From: Thauera humireducens
GTDB lineage: Bacteria > Pseudomonadota > Gammaproteobacteria > Burkholderiales > Rhodocyclaceae
Assembly: GCF_001051995.2 (NCBI RefSeq)
Contig: NZ_CP014646.1
Span: 2,604,001 to 2,668,000 of the forward strand
DNA length: 64,000 nucleotides
Direction: 5' to 3'
The notes beneath the pieces are model-generated. The model ran no database searches. It was not told where the DNA came from and was given only the letters and a program-made list of their open reading frames with translations. Each line of letters starts with the position of its first letter. Position 1 is the stretch's first letter. This document shows positions 30,565 to 38,547 of this stretch, piece by piece. Position numbers and translations under genes: made by a program.

Positions 30565-30641
30565 TGGGGAGTCGCCAAGTCGGTTAAGGCACCGGATTTT
30601 GATTCCGGCATTCGAGGGTTCGAATCCTTCCTCCCCAGCCA
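30565..30641 (+). tRNA. tRNA-Gln (anticodon UUG)
   Basis: A full cloverleaf: acceptor TGGGGAG/CTCCCCA, D-arm GCC...GGC, anticodon stem CCGGA/TCCGG around loop TTTTGAT (anticodon TTG), T-arm GAGGG-TTCGAAT-CCTTC, then discriminator G and an encoded CCA. Length is 77 with CCA. It lies between ispE and prs, as in many proteobacteria. Confidence 0.97.
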
Positions 30642-30733
30642 TACAACGACGGGCAGACCACGGGTCTGCCCGAGTCGTTTTTGCGCGCACAAGATTGTGC
30701 GCGTCGATTCTTACGGCACTCGGAGTAGCAGAA

Positions 30734-31684
30734 ATGCCCCACGGCAGCCTGATGGTCTTCACCGGCAACGCCAACCCCAAACTTGGCGCCGACGTGACGC
30801 GACGTCTGGGTATCTCCCTCGGTTCGGCCACGGTCGGCCGGTTCTCGGACGGCGAAGTCAATGTCGAACTGCTCGAGAATGTGCGCGGCAAGGACGTGTT
30901 CGTTCTGCAGCCTACCTGCTCGCCCACCAACGAGAACCTGATGGAACTGCTGGTGCTGGTCGACGCGCTCAAGCGCGCCTCCGCCGGCCGCATCACGGCA
31001 GCCATTCCCTACTTCGGCTACGCCCGCCAGGACCGTCGCCCGCGCTCGGCGCGCGTGCCGATCACGGCCAAGGTCGTCGCCAACATGCTGCAGGCCGTGG
31101 GCGTCCAGCGCCTGCTGACCATGGACCTGCACGCCGACCAGATCCAGGGCTTCTTCGACATCCCGGTCGACAACGTGTACGCCGCGCCGGTGCTGCTCAA
31201 CGACCTCGACAAGCAGAAGTACGACGACCTGCTGGTCGTGTCGCCCGACGTCGGTGGCGTGGTGCGCGCACGCGCCTTCGCCAAGCGCATGGAGTGCGAC
31301 CTGGCGATCATCGACAAGCGCCGTCCCAAGGCCAACGTTTCCGAAGTCATGAACATCATCGGTGAGGTCGAAGGCCGCACCTGCGTGATCATGGACGACA
31401 TCGTCGACACCGCCGGCACGCTGTGCAAGGCCGCCGCTGCGCTCAAGCAGCACGGCGCCAAGCGTGTGCTGTCGTACTGCACCCACGCAGTGCTGTCGGG
31501 CGCCGCGGTGTCGCGCATCAACGACTCCGAACTCGACGAACTCGTCGTCACCGACACCATCCCGCTGCGCGAGGACGCCAAGGCCTGCCCGCGCATCCGC
31601 CAGGTTTCGGTCGCTTCGCTGCTGGCCGACACCATCCTGCGCATCAGCAACGAAGAGTCCGTCTCCTCGCTGTTCATGGAATGA
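30734..31684 (+). CDS. prs: Ribose-phosphate pyrophosphokinase
   Basis: 316 residues, class I bacterial PRPP synthase. [20 protein letters not shown] is the ATP-binding RQD region, [19 protein letters not shown] the signature, [16 protein letters not shown] the catalytic loop and [12 protein letters not shown] the PRPP-binding loop. It supplies PRPP for nucleotide, His, Trp and NAD synthesis. It follows tRNA-Gln by 92 bases and is probably cotranscribed with it or started from within ispE. The divergent paralogue at 1484-2374 has archaeal-type loops instead. Confidence 0.97.
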   Translation: MPHGSLMVFTGNANPKLGADVTRRLGISLGSATVGRFSDGEVNVELLENVRGKDVFVLQPTCSPTNENLMELLVLVDALKRASAGRITAAIPYFGYARQDRRPRSARVPITAKVVANMLQAVGVQRLLTMDLHADQIQGFFDIPVDNVYAAPVLLNDLDKQKYDDLLVVSPDVGGVVRARAFAKRMECDLAIIDKRRPKANVSEVMNIIGEVEGRTCVIMDDIVDTAGTLCKAAAALKQHGAKRVLSYCTHAVLSGAAVSRINDSELDELVVTDTIPLREDAKACPRIRQVSVASLLADTILRISNEESVSSLFME

Positions 31685-31691
31685 GTTTCGT

Positions 31692-31719
31692 GCCCGCCCC
31701 TTCGGACGAAGGGGCGGGC
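31692..31719 (+). terminator. GC hairpin after prs (possible partial terminator)
   Basis: Twelve pairs (gcccgccccttc/gaaggggcgggc) enclose a 4-base loop just after the prs stop. It is followed by GCTCAACGTTTTC, so the T-run is delayed and weak. It could reduce read-through into rplY, which begins 54 bases later. Confidence 0.5.
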
Positions 31720-31772
31720 GCTCAACGTTTTCGCCTGGTCGCGGGCGAAGACATCACCACTAGGAGCAACAC

Positions 31773-32369
31773 ATGCAGATCCAATTCAAGGCCACCAAGC
31801 GTGACGCCCAGGGTACGAGTGCGAGCCGCCGCCTGCGTCGTGCCGGCCAGCTGCCGGGCATCATCTACGGCGCTTCGGGCGACGCCCTGCCGGTCACCTT
31901 CGACCACAACGAGCTGTACCACCTGCTCAAGAAGGAAGTGTTCCACTCGTCCGTCCTGACCATCGACGTCGATGGCAAGAAGGAAACCGTCGTCCTGCGC
32001 GACACCCAGTGGCACGCCTTCAAGCCGCAAGTCCTGCACATCGACTTCCAGCGCGTGGCCGCCGACCAGAAGATGCACCTGAAGGTGCCGCTGCACTTCG
32101 TCGGCGACGACGTGAGCCCCGCCGTCAAGCTGGGCGGCTGCATGATCTCGCACGTCGCCAACGAAATCGACGTCCAGTGCCTGCCGAAGGATCTGCCCGA
32201 GTTCGTCGAAGTCGACCTGTCGGCGCTGGAAGCCGGCCAGTCGGTGCACGCCTCCCAGATCAAGCTGCCGGCCGGCGTCGAGCTGGTCCTGCACGGCGAA
32301 GGCGACCCGGTGGTTGCCAGCGCACTGAAGGTGAAGGGCGCGGCGGAAGGCGAAGGCGAAGCCGCCTGA
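31773..32369 (+). CDS. rplY: 50S ribosomal protein L25 (CTC/TL5 long form)
   Basis: 198 residues: an N-terminal 5S rRNA-binding L25 domain (about 1-92, [33 protein letters not shown]) plus a C-terminal CTC beta domain ([39 protein letters not shown]). The long form is general in betaproteobacteria. Position between prs and pth is conserved. GGAGCAAC precedes the ATG at good distance. Confidence 0.97.
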   Translation: MQIQFKATKRDAQGTSASRRLRRAGQLPGIIYGASGDALPVTFDHNELYHLLKKEVFHSSVLTIDVDGKKETVVLRDTQWHAFKPQVLHIDFQRVAADQKMHLKVPLHFVGDDVSPAVKLGGCMISHVANEIDVQCLPKDLPEFVEVDLSALEAGQSVHASQIKLPAGVELVLHGEGDPVVASALKVKGAAEGEGEAA

Positions 32370-32414
32370 GCTACCTCCCGGCCTGCCCCAACGGATGCTG
32401 AAGACCGAATACCG

Positions 32415-33080
32415 ATGAGCGCCGCGCCTTCGCGCCCCCTGCGTCTCGTCGTCGGTCTCGGCAATCCGGGGGCTGAATACACTGAAACCCGGCACAACGC
32501 CGGGTTTTGGTTTTGTGAGCGGCTCGCCGACAAGCTCGGCGTGCGCTTCTCGCACGAATCCCGTTTCCACGGTCTGGTCGCCAATGCGCGTGAAGCCGGT
32601 GTGTGGCTGCTGATGCCGCAGACCTTCATGAACCGCTCCGGCCAGGCCATCGGCGCGCTTGCGCGCTTCTACCGCATCGAACCGTCGGAGATCCTCGTCG
32701 TGCACGACGAGCTCGACATCCCGCCCGGCCAGCTGCGGCTGAAGTTCGGCGGCGGGCTCGGCGGCCACAACGGGCTGAAGGACACCTCCGCCCACCTCGG
32801 CACCCACGACTACTGGCGCCTGCGCATCGGCATCGGCCACCCGGGCGACCGCAGCGAAGTGGTGAACTTCGTTCTCAAGCCGGCACGGCGCGAGGAACAG
32901 CAGCAGATCGACGAAGCGATCGACAAGGCACTCGTCGCCTGGCCGCAACTGGCGCGCGGCGAACTCAACGCCACGGCCACCAAGCTCAACGCGCGACCTG
33001 CGCCCCCAAAGCCGCCGAAAGCACCCAGGCCACCGAAGGACGCGACGCCGGGACCGGCGCCCGAAGACGCCGGAACCTGA
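32415..33080 (+). CDS. pth: Peptidyl-tRNA hydrolase
   Basis: 221 residues. The N-terminal VVGLGNPGAEYTETRHNAGF holds the catalytic His (H27); VWLLMPQTFMNRSGQAIG, VHDELDIPPGQLRLKFGGG and GGHNGLKD are all diagnostic. It recycles peptidyl-tRNA released from stalled ribosomes. The last about 30 residues are a Pro/Ala/Lys tail beyond the usual about 190. Codons 25-35 (GGGTTTTGGTTTTGT) use TTT and TGT, which are uncommon here, because this stretch also forms a terminator-like hairpin. Confidence 0.96.
   Translation: MSAAPSRPLRLVVGLGNPGAEYTETRHNAGFWFCERLADKLGVRFSHESRFHGLVANAREAGVWLLMPQTFMNRSGQAIGALARFYRIEPSEILVVHDELDIPPGQLRLKFGGGLGGHNGLKDTSAHLGTHDYWRLRIGIGHPGDRSEVVNFVLKPARREEQQQIDEAIDKALVAWPQLARGELNATATKLNARPAPPKPPKAPRPPKDATPGPAPEDAGT
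32486..32515 (+). terminator. Terminator-like hairpin inside the pth coding sequence
   Basis: AACCCGGC-acaac-GCCGGGTT followed by TTGGTTTTG lies 72-100 bases into pth. It has the stem and U-rich tail of an intrinsic terminator on the coding strand. It could attenuate rplY transcripts reading into pth. Confidence 0.5.
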
Positions 33081-33098
33081 ACGCCGCGGCCTTCCGTA

Positions 33099-33968
33099 TC
33101 AGCAGCCCACCGCCGCCAGCGCGCGCAGCGGACCGACCCGGCGAATCGCTTCGATCTGTTCCGGCTGGCGCGTGTACAGCGTGCCACCGAAGCACACCGC
33201 ACTGATCGAGATCCCCTCGAAGCACTCCTGGCTACGCGGCAGCATCAGCAGCCAGCCCTCACCCACCAGCAGGTTGCACGGCGGCAGCAGGCCATCCTCG
33301 CCCGGCACCAGCCCCAGCTCGTCGCACGCATTGCGATACCCCGCCAGCAGGCTGTCGGCCGCCGCCTCGACCGGCACGTCGCGCCCGCTCAGCACGCGGA
33401 CGAACACATGCTTCATCGGCAGCGCCGGGTGCGTCGCCACCCCCTGCTCGGGCAGCCCCAGCGGCAGGCCGCCTGCAAACAGCCGCAGGCTGGCGTTGCC
33501 CTCGGCTTCGGGCATCCACTGCACATGCTTGTGACGCTGGCTGGCGCCAGCCGCCGCGCCGCCGTTGTACAGCCCGATGCCGCCCGCTTCGACCATGATC
33601 GTCGCCAGCGCGGCGAAGTCGCTGTATTCGAGCGGCTGCAACTGCTCCTCGAAGGTCCGCCGCGCCAGCACCAGATGGCGCTCGCACAGCGGAAACTTGT
33701 TCAGGATGACGACATGCGCGTCGCCCACCGGGCCGACCGTCAGCGCCGGATCCGGATTGAGAAAGGGGTTGAAGTTCGGGTCGCGCGGCCCGCCCGGAAT
33801 CGCCACCTTGGCCGCGTCCTTGACCGCCAGCGACGACACCCAGCGCACGATGAAGCGCATGCCGCCATCCTCCATCTCGGTCTGTTCGGCCTGCACCGGT
33901 TGCAGCGCCCCGGACGCGAGCGCGGCCGCGCTGCGCTCATCGATTGCATCCAACCATGTTCCACCCAT
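33099..33968 (-). CDS. ATP adenylyltransferase / diadenosine tetraphosphate phosphorylase (APA2-like)
   Basis: 289 residues, similar to Ap4A phosphorylases of the HIT/GalT superfamily. The nucleotidylation site is HKHVQ (H146-Q150) in GASQRHKHVQWMPE, a variant of HxHxQ. FNPFLNPDPALTV, HVVILNKFPLCERHLVLA and SLLAGYRNACDELGL also fit the family. It would split Ap4A with phosphate to ADP and ATP, limiting alarmone build-up. It converges on pth (19 bases between stops) and is divergent from ychF. Confidence 0.85.
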   Translation of the reverse strand: MGGTWLDAIDERSAAALASGALQPVQAEQTEMEDGGMRFIVRWVSSLAVKDAAKVAIPGGPRDPNFNPFLNPDPALTVGPVGDAHVVILNKFPLCERHLVLARRTFEEQLQPLEYSDFAALATIMVEAGGIGLYNGGAAAGASQRHKHVQWMPEAEGNASLRLFAGGLPLGLPEQGVATHPALPMKHVFVRVLSGRDVPVEAAADSLLAGYRNACDELGLVPGEDGLLPPCNLLVGEGWLLMLPRSQECFEGISISAVCFGGTLYTRQPEQIEAIRRVGPLRALAAVGC

Positions 33969-34062
33969 ATCGCCTCCTTCCTTGGTCTACTTTTGGGCCA
34001 ATGCAAGCCGGGCATTGTAGGCCGGCAGGGCGTGATTTGCGCACGCCATGGGCGCGGAGGCT

Positions 34063-34092
34063 TTGAACGCCCCCCCGACGACACGGTACAAT
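34063..34092 (+). promoter_or_regulatory. Sigma70 promoter of ychF
   Basis: TTGAAC (34063-34068), an 18-base spacer and TACAAT (34087-34092) give a good housekeeping promoter. Start would be near 34099, leaving a leader of about 67 bases before ychF. Confidence 0.6.
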
Positions 34093-34165
34093 TGCGAGTT
34101 TTCCACACCGGATCAAGGCCGTAGCGCGACGTCCACGCGCCCGCCCCGGAACGACAAGGATTCAC

Positions 34166-35257
34166 ATGAGCCTGAAATGCGGAATCGTCGGCCTGCCCAA
34201 CGTCGGCAAGTCGACCCTGTTCAACGCCCTGACCAAGGCCGGCATCCAGGCCGAGAACTACCCCTTCTGCACCATCGAGCCCAACGTCGGCATCGTCGAA
34301 GTGCCGGACCCCCGCCTCGATGCGCTGTCCGCGATCGTCAAGCCGCAGAAGATCCAGCCCGCCATCGTCGAGTTCGTCGACATCGCCGGCCTGGTCGCCG
34401 GCGCCTCGAAGGGTGAAGGCCTGGGCAACCAGTTCCTCGCCAACATCCGCGAGACCGACGCCATCGTGCACGTCGTGCGCTGCTTCGCCGACGACAACGT
34501 GATCCACGTCTCGGGCAGCGTCGACCCGATCCGCGACATCGAGGTCATCGACACCGAGCTCGCGCTCGCCGACATGGCCACCGTCGAGAAGGCGCTCAAT
34601 CGCTACAAGCGCCCTGCCGCCTCGGGCGACAAGGAAGCCAAGATCCTGGTCGCGGTGCTCGAGAAGTGCTTCGCCCAGCTAGACCAGGGCAAGCCGGTGC
34701 GCGCGCTGGACCTGTCGAAGGAAGAATGGGCTTCGCTCCGCCCCTTCTGCCTGATCACCGCCAAGCCGGTGCTGTATGCCGCCAACGTCGCCGAGGACGG
34801 CTTCGACAACAACCCGCATCTGGATGCGGTACGCGCCCACGCCGCGGCCGAAGGCGCCGAAGTCGTGGCCCTGTGTGCCGCGATCGAAGCCGAGATCGCT
34901 GACCTCGACGATGCCGACAAGAAGGATTTCCTCGCGTCCATGGGTCTCGACGAGCCCGGCCTCGACCGCCTGATCCGCGCCGGCTACACGCTGCTCGGCC
35001 TGCAGACCTACTTCACCGCCGGCGTGAAGGAAGTGCGGGCCTGGACCATCCACGTCGGCGACACCGCCCCGCAGGCCGCGGGCGTGATCCACACCGACTT
35101 CGAACGCGGCTTCATCCGCGCCCAGACCATCGCCTACGAGGATTTCATCCAGTACAAGGGCGAGGCCGGCGCCAAGGAAGCGGGCAAGATGCGCGCCGAA
35201 GGCAAGGAATACGTGGTGAAGGACGGCGACGTGCTGAACTTCCTGTTCAACGTCTGA
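34166..35257 (+). CDS. ychF: Ribosome-binding ATPase YchF (Obg family)
   Basis: 363 residues, the usual YchF length. G1 is [15 protein letters not shown] and G3 is [17 protein letters not shown]4 reads ANVAED in the NxxE form that gives ATP preference. The coiled-coil insertion and C-terminal TGS domain ([34 protein letters not shown]) follow. YchF binds ribosomes and modulates oxidative stress responses. It has its own promoter and terminator; its pairing with pth is common. Confidence 0.97.
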   Translation: MSLKCGIVGLPNVGKSTLFNALTKAGIQAENYPFCTIEPNVGIVEVPDPRLDALSAIVKPQKIQPAIVEFVDIAGLVAGASKGEGLGNQFLANIRETDAIVHVVRCFADDNVIHVSGSVDPIRDIEVIDTELALADMATVEKALNRYKRPAASGDKEAKILVAVLEKCFAQLDQGKPVRALDLSKEEWASLRPFCLITAKPVLYAANVAEDGFDNNPHLDAVRAHAAAEGAEVVALCAAIEAEIADLDDADKKDFLASMGLDEPGLDRLIRAGYTLLGLQTYFTAGVKEVRAWTIHVGDTAPQAAGVIHTDFERGFIRAQTIAYEDFIQYKGEAGAKEAGKMRAEGKEYVVKDGDVLNFLFNV

Positions 35258-35284
35258 ACGCGGCCTGACCGAGCGCTGCACGAC

Positions 35285-35319
35285 ACGCCCCGCGGATCCC
35301 GAAGGACCGCGGGGCGTTC
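35285..35319 (+). terminator. Intrinsic terminator of ychF
   Basis: acgccccgcgg and ccgcggggcgt form an 11-bp stem (35285-35295 with 35307-35317), followed by TTCTGTTA. It lies 27 bases after the ychF stop and immediately before the group II intron 3' end at 35339. Confidence 0.75.
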
Positions 35320-35338
35320 TGTTATCCGCGCCGCGCCA

Positions 35339-37200
35339 ATCGGGATAGGGGCGGCCAGGTTACCTGACCGTTCCCCTCCCACACCACCCGGCATGCGGGT
35401 CCGCACCGGGCGGTTCGAGTCGTTGAGGTCATGAGAGCCGGGGCACACCGAGCCGATCAAAGTAGGCAACAGGCATTGCGCGGTTCAGCAGGAAGCGGCT
35501 GTTACGCCACCACCTTCGACTGTTCGCCGCCACCTGTCGAGCGTCCGTTTCCGAAGCGCCCAGAGCCTTCAATTCCCGGTACATCGTCGTACCCCGACGC
35601 CAGTGCTTGAGCTGCACCGCACGCAGCCGGTGTCGAATCCACTCGTCGAGTTCGCGGAACACCTTGGGTGTCTGCGCGAGCTGGAAGTACGCCTTCCAGC
35701 CCGGCATGTAGGCCCGCAGCCGTTCGGCAGTCTCGGTCAGGTTGCGCCCGCCCGAGCGACACGTGAATTGCCGGATGCGTTGCTTGAAGGCGTTGAGCGC
35801 CTTGTCGGCCACCCTGCACTTGACCTGTCCGCCTGGGCCGTACCAGAAGGCATAGCCCAGAAACTTGCGGCGCGAGGCCGGCGCGACGGCCGTCTTGGCG
35901 TCGTTCACCTTCAGGCGGAGTCGCTCGTAGAGCTTGGTCAGGCCCGCTAGCACCCGTTCGCCTGCACGGCGACTGCGCACATACACATTGCAGTCGTCGG
36001 CGTAGCGCACGAAGCGGTGCCCCCGCCGCTCCAGTTCCCGATCCACCTCGTCGAGCAGCACATTGGCCAGCAGCGGCGACAGCGGCCCGCCTTCCGGCGT
36101 GCCCTCAAACCGCTCCATGACCACGCCGCCACCCATGATCCCGGCCACGAGGTAACAACGGATCAGCCGCAGCACGGCCTTGTCCTCGATTCGCCTCGCC
36201 AGGCGTTCCATCAGGATGTCGTGATTGACCCGGTCGAAGAACTTCTCCAAATCCACATCGACCACCACCCGGTAACCGTCCTGCACGTAGCGCTGTGCAT
36301 CGAGCACCGCGTCGTGCGCACGGCGTCCCGGGCGAAAGCCATAGCTATGGTCAGAGAACGTCGGATCAATCCTGGGCTGCAAGACTTGCAGCAGGGCTTG
36401 CTGGATCAGCCGATCCGTCACCGTCGGAATCCCCAGTTCGCGCACCCCGCCATCGGACTTCGGGATCTGGACGCGGCGCACCGGAGAAGGCCGGTAGCTG
36501 CCATCCAGCAAGGACTCCCGAATCCGAGGCCAGTGCGCTCTCAGGTAGGCCGCCGTCTCGGCGATCGACAACCCATCCACCCCAGCACTGCCGCGATTGG
36601 ATTTGACGCGTTTCCACGCCGCCTCCATGTTCGCTTTCGCGAGCGCCTGAAGAAGCAGGCCATCTCGCCCCGGGCTTCCGGTTTCATGCCGCGCCGTCCG
36701 TGCTTCATCACGCACCGCTTCGGGATCGGCTTCACCTCGCCCTCCCGCGTTGCGCCCCGGCCTCCCGAGCTTCTGATGCATTGCACGTCCGAGCGACACG
36801 GCCTTCGGCCCTCCTACTCGTTCGGCCCTTCCCCGGCGGTCTCCAGCCTCAACGGCCCTACCACCAAGTACTACAGCCTCTGCTGACTTCTCGCTCCGGC
36901 TCAGCACCGTCGCCCTTTCAGGCATAAGGCGAGATCTCCCCAGGTAAGAACGCACTCCTTCGCTGCACAACCGCCGGATCTACGCCACTTCGCCTTGATC
37001 ACGAGAGCTTCCCGATTACGTGCTCGCTCGCCCTGCTCCGCAGCGCCTTCTATCCGATTCTTGTCCATCGGCTCGCAGCTTATGCTCCACGCTTCCTTCC
37101 CACGCTCGGTCACCCTCACGCAGTTGCGCTTCACTTCGTTCGCTGTGATCAACTTACGGCGGGACTTCCACCCGCAGGAGTGCGCCCATGCTGGGCGCAC
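35339..37200 (-). mobile_element. Group II intron, bacterial class C (IIC), apparently full length
   Basis: On the minus strand the element starts at 37200 with GTGCGCCCAGCATGGGC, which closely matches the known IIC 5' end (GUGUGCCCGGCAUGGG of Oceanobacillus, from memory). It contains TTCTTACCTGGGGAGAT and AGAAGTCAGCAGAGG blocks like those upstream of domain IV. It ends with a domain V like GAACCGCCCGGTGCGG...CCGGGTGGTGTG, then a domain VI stem and CCCTATCCCGAT at 35339. Length is 1862 bases. Positions 36782-37200 hold ribozyme RNA and no gene. It sits directly after the PEP-CTERM gene terminator (hairpin plus TTTTTCGT), the target type used by class C introns. Confidence 0.9.
35429..36781 (-). 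CDS. ltrA: Group II intron reverse transcriptase/maturase
   Basis: About 450 residues from ATG 36781. Reverse transcriptase blocks are in order: AAWKRVKSNRGSAGVDGLSI, RRVQIPKSDGGVRELGIPTV, DPTFSDHSYGFRPGRRAHDA, VVDVDLEKFFDRVNHDILM, GTPEGGPLSPLLANVLLDEV and the catalytic FVRYADDCNVYV. The maturase X domain ends with RNSRFLLNRAMPVAYFDRLG. There is no HNH endonuclease, as expected for class C. The YADD box and frame are intact, so it looks functional. The frame is open to 36970, but that upstream part overlaps conserved ribozyme sequence. It should splice and mobilise the surrounding intron. Confidence 0.93.
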   Translation of the reverse strand: MHQKLGRPGRNAGGRGEADPEAVRDEARTARHETGSPGRDGLLLQALAKANMEAAWKRVKSNRGSAGVDGLSIAETAAYLRAHWPRIRESLLDGSYRPSPVRRVQIPKSDGGVRELGIPTVTDRLIQQALLQVLQPRIDPTFSDHSYGFRPGRRAHDAVLDAQRYVQDGYRVVVDVDLEKFFDRVNHDILMERLARRIEDKAVLRLIRCYLVAGIMGGGVVMERFEGTPEGGPLSPLLANVLLDEVDRELERRGHRFVRYADDCNVYVRSRRAGERVLAGLTKLYERLRLKVNDAKTAVAPASRRKFLGYAFWYGPGGQVKCRVADKALNAFKQRIRQFTCRSGGRNLTETAERLRAYMPGWKAYFQLAQTPKVFRELDEWIRHRLRAVQLKHWRRGTTMYRELKALGASETDARQVAANSRRWWRNSRFLLNRAMPVAYFDRLGVPRLS

Positions 37201-37203
37201 ACG

Positions 37204-37232
37204 AAAAAGGCCTCCCTCTATCGAGGAAGGCC
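37204..37232 (-). terminator. Intrinsic terminator of the PEP-CTERM gene and intron target
   Basis: GGCCTTCCTC-gata-GAGGGAGGCC on the minus strand, followed by TTTTT, lies 31 bases after the PEP-CTERM stop. The intron begins four bases beyond the T-run, so this terminator is the 5' exon. Confidence 0.88.
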
Positions 37233-37263
37233 CAAGTCCCTCACACCCAAAAGCTAGGGCGCG

Positions 37264-38271
37264 TCAGCTGCGCAGCTTGCGACGCCCGGCGCCCAGGCCC
37301 AGCAGACCGATACCGAGCAGGGCAAGCACACCCGGTTCCGGAACCGGCGTGGGCGGGATGTTGATGATGTTGACCAGCGCCAGTTCCTCGCCGCCGGAAT
37401 CCAGACCCGTCATGCGCAGCTGGAAGTACAGCTGGTAATCATCGTTGTAGTTACGCAGATCGAGGGTCGGCGCGTAGGCGAAGAAGTCGGGCTTGCCGCT
37501 GCCGACGTTGTTGTCGACGTTCATCGTGCACAGACCGCTCAAATCGCAGTTCGGGTTGCCCGGATCAAACCAGGTGACTTCAACCTCGGGAAGCGCCGGC
37601 ACGAACGAATTCGGGTCGTACGCCGAGTTGAAGATGTTGTCGAAGGCGAAGGTATCGATGACGGTCTTGCCGATGATCTTGCCATCCTCGTCACGCACGA
37701 CGTCGGTCACGATCTCGAACACGCCGTTCAGCGACAGCAGGTTCTTGGCCGTGTTGTTCAGGTCGAACGAGAACACCGGCGAGTAACTGCCTTCGCCCAG
37801 GAAGTTCTTGAGGTCGCCCACGGTCACGACCGCGTCGAACGGCCATTCGCCCATGTAGAGCGTGTCGTTCTTCGGTGTCTGGTCACCGTCCGGCGAGGGT
37901 GCATGATTGTCGCCGGTGCCACCAGTGGCCGGCGGCAACGGAAGGTTATTCGAGTTGTTGAACGAGAACAGTTTGACGATCTGTCCGGAACCGAAGGACG
38001 GCAGGCTGTCCCACTCCGAGAACTCCGTATAGCCGTAGCTCGAAAGCTGAGTCAGGGCATTGACCGAGTAGGAGATGTAGTCGTCGTGCTGGCTGGCAAC
38101 GTACACCTTCGCACCGGTCGAGGTCGTCACGCACAGCAGGTTGGCAAGGTTCGGGTCGGCAAAACCACAGCTCGACACCGGCGGCAGTGACAGCGCATGC
38201 GCCGCACCCGGGCCCATGAACGTACCTGCAAGCAGGGCCGTGGCGCACAGGGTTCTTGTGATTTTTTTCAT
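37264..38271 (-). CDS. PEP-CTERM anchored exported protein
   Basis: 335 residues with a signal peptide (MKKITRTLCATALLAGTFMG, cleavage near AHA). The C terminus is a classic PEP-CTERM tag: VPEPG, a hydrophobic helix (VLALLGIGLLGLGAG) and basic RRKLRS. Exosortase cuts at this tag in species that make exopolysaccharide or flocs. The body is rich in Asn, Asp and Gly, has four Cys and no catalytic motif; it is probably a secreted structural protein. The ATG is preceded by AAGGAG at six bases. Upstream is a sigma54 promoter. Base composition of the body is a little lower in GC than its neighbours. No exosortase gene is in the window. Confidence 0.9.
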   Translation of the reverse strand: MKKITRTLCATALLAGTFMGPGAAHALSLPPVSSCGFADPNLANLLCVTTSTGAKVYVASQHDDYISYSVNALTQLSSYGYTEFSEWDSLPSFGSGQIVKLFSFNNSNNLPLPPATGGTGDNHAPSPDGDQTPKNDTLYMGEWPFDAVVTVGDLKNFLGEGSYSPVFSFDLNNTAKNLLSLNGVFEIVTDVVRDEDGKIIGKTVIDTFAFDNIFNSAYDPNSFVPALPEVEVTWFDPGNPNCDLSGLCTMNVDNNVGSGKPDFFAYAPTLDLRNYNDDYQLYFQLRMTGLDSGGEELALVNIINIPPTPVPEPGVLALLGIGLLGLGAGRRKLRS

Positions 38272-38305
38272 TTCGGGCTCCTTGAACAGGTACTGCTTCT
38301 GTCAA

Positions 38306-38321
38306 AGCAAACCCCATGCCA
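38306..38321 (-). promoter_or_regulatory. Sigma54 (RpoN) promoter of the PEP-CTERM gene
   Basis: On the minus strand TGGCATGGGGTTTGCT matches the -24/-12 consensus TGGCACG-N4-TTGCW at 14 or more positions, with the required 10 bases between GG and GC. Start would be near 38294, giving a leader of about 23 bases with AAGGAG. RpoN with PrsK/PrsR control of PEP-CTERM genes is known in Zoogloea-type bacteria. Confidence 0.78.
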
Positions 38322-38348
38322 GATCTGATTTGAATATTTTTCTCCTTA

Positions 38349-38369
38349 TTCAACAGCAGCTTAGTTGAA
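38349..38369. repeat. Inverted repeat upstream of the sigma54 promoter (candidate enhancer site)
   Basis: TTCAAC-N9-GTTGAA is a perfect 6-bp inverted repeat centred about 65 bases before the predicted PEP-CTERM transcription start. That is a plausible place for a sigma54 activator such as PrsR. No second copy is obvious nearby. Confidence 0.4.
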
Positions 38370-38547
38370 AAGTGCGTAAAACACCCAAAGTGTGCAATTC
38401 TCGAATGTAAAGAAATCCGACAAAACACTGCGTGACGGATGGGGCGACTGCAGCATCCAGGACTCTCGATGTCACACCTTCGATTTGGCGAACATCGAAC
38501 GCACCGAGCACGGTATGCCAGATACCACCCGGCGGCGGGCGGGACGT

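Noticed and set aside
36782..36970. Extension of the intron reverse transcriptase to 36970.
   Set aside because: This part overlaps conserved ribozyme sequence and has no RT domain; ATG 36781 begins closer to the conserved RT start.
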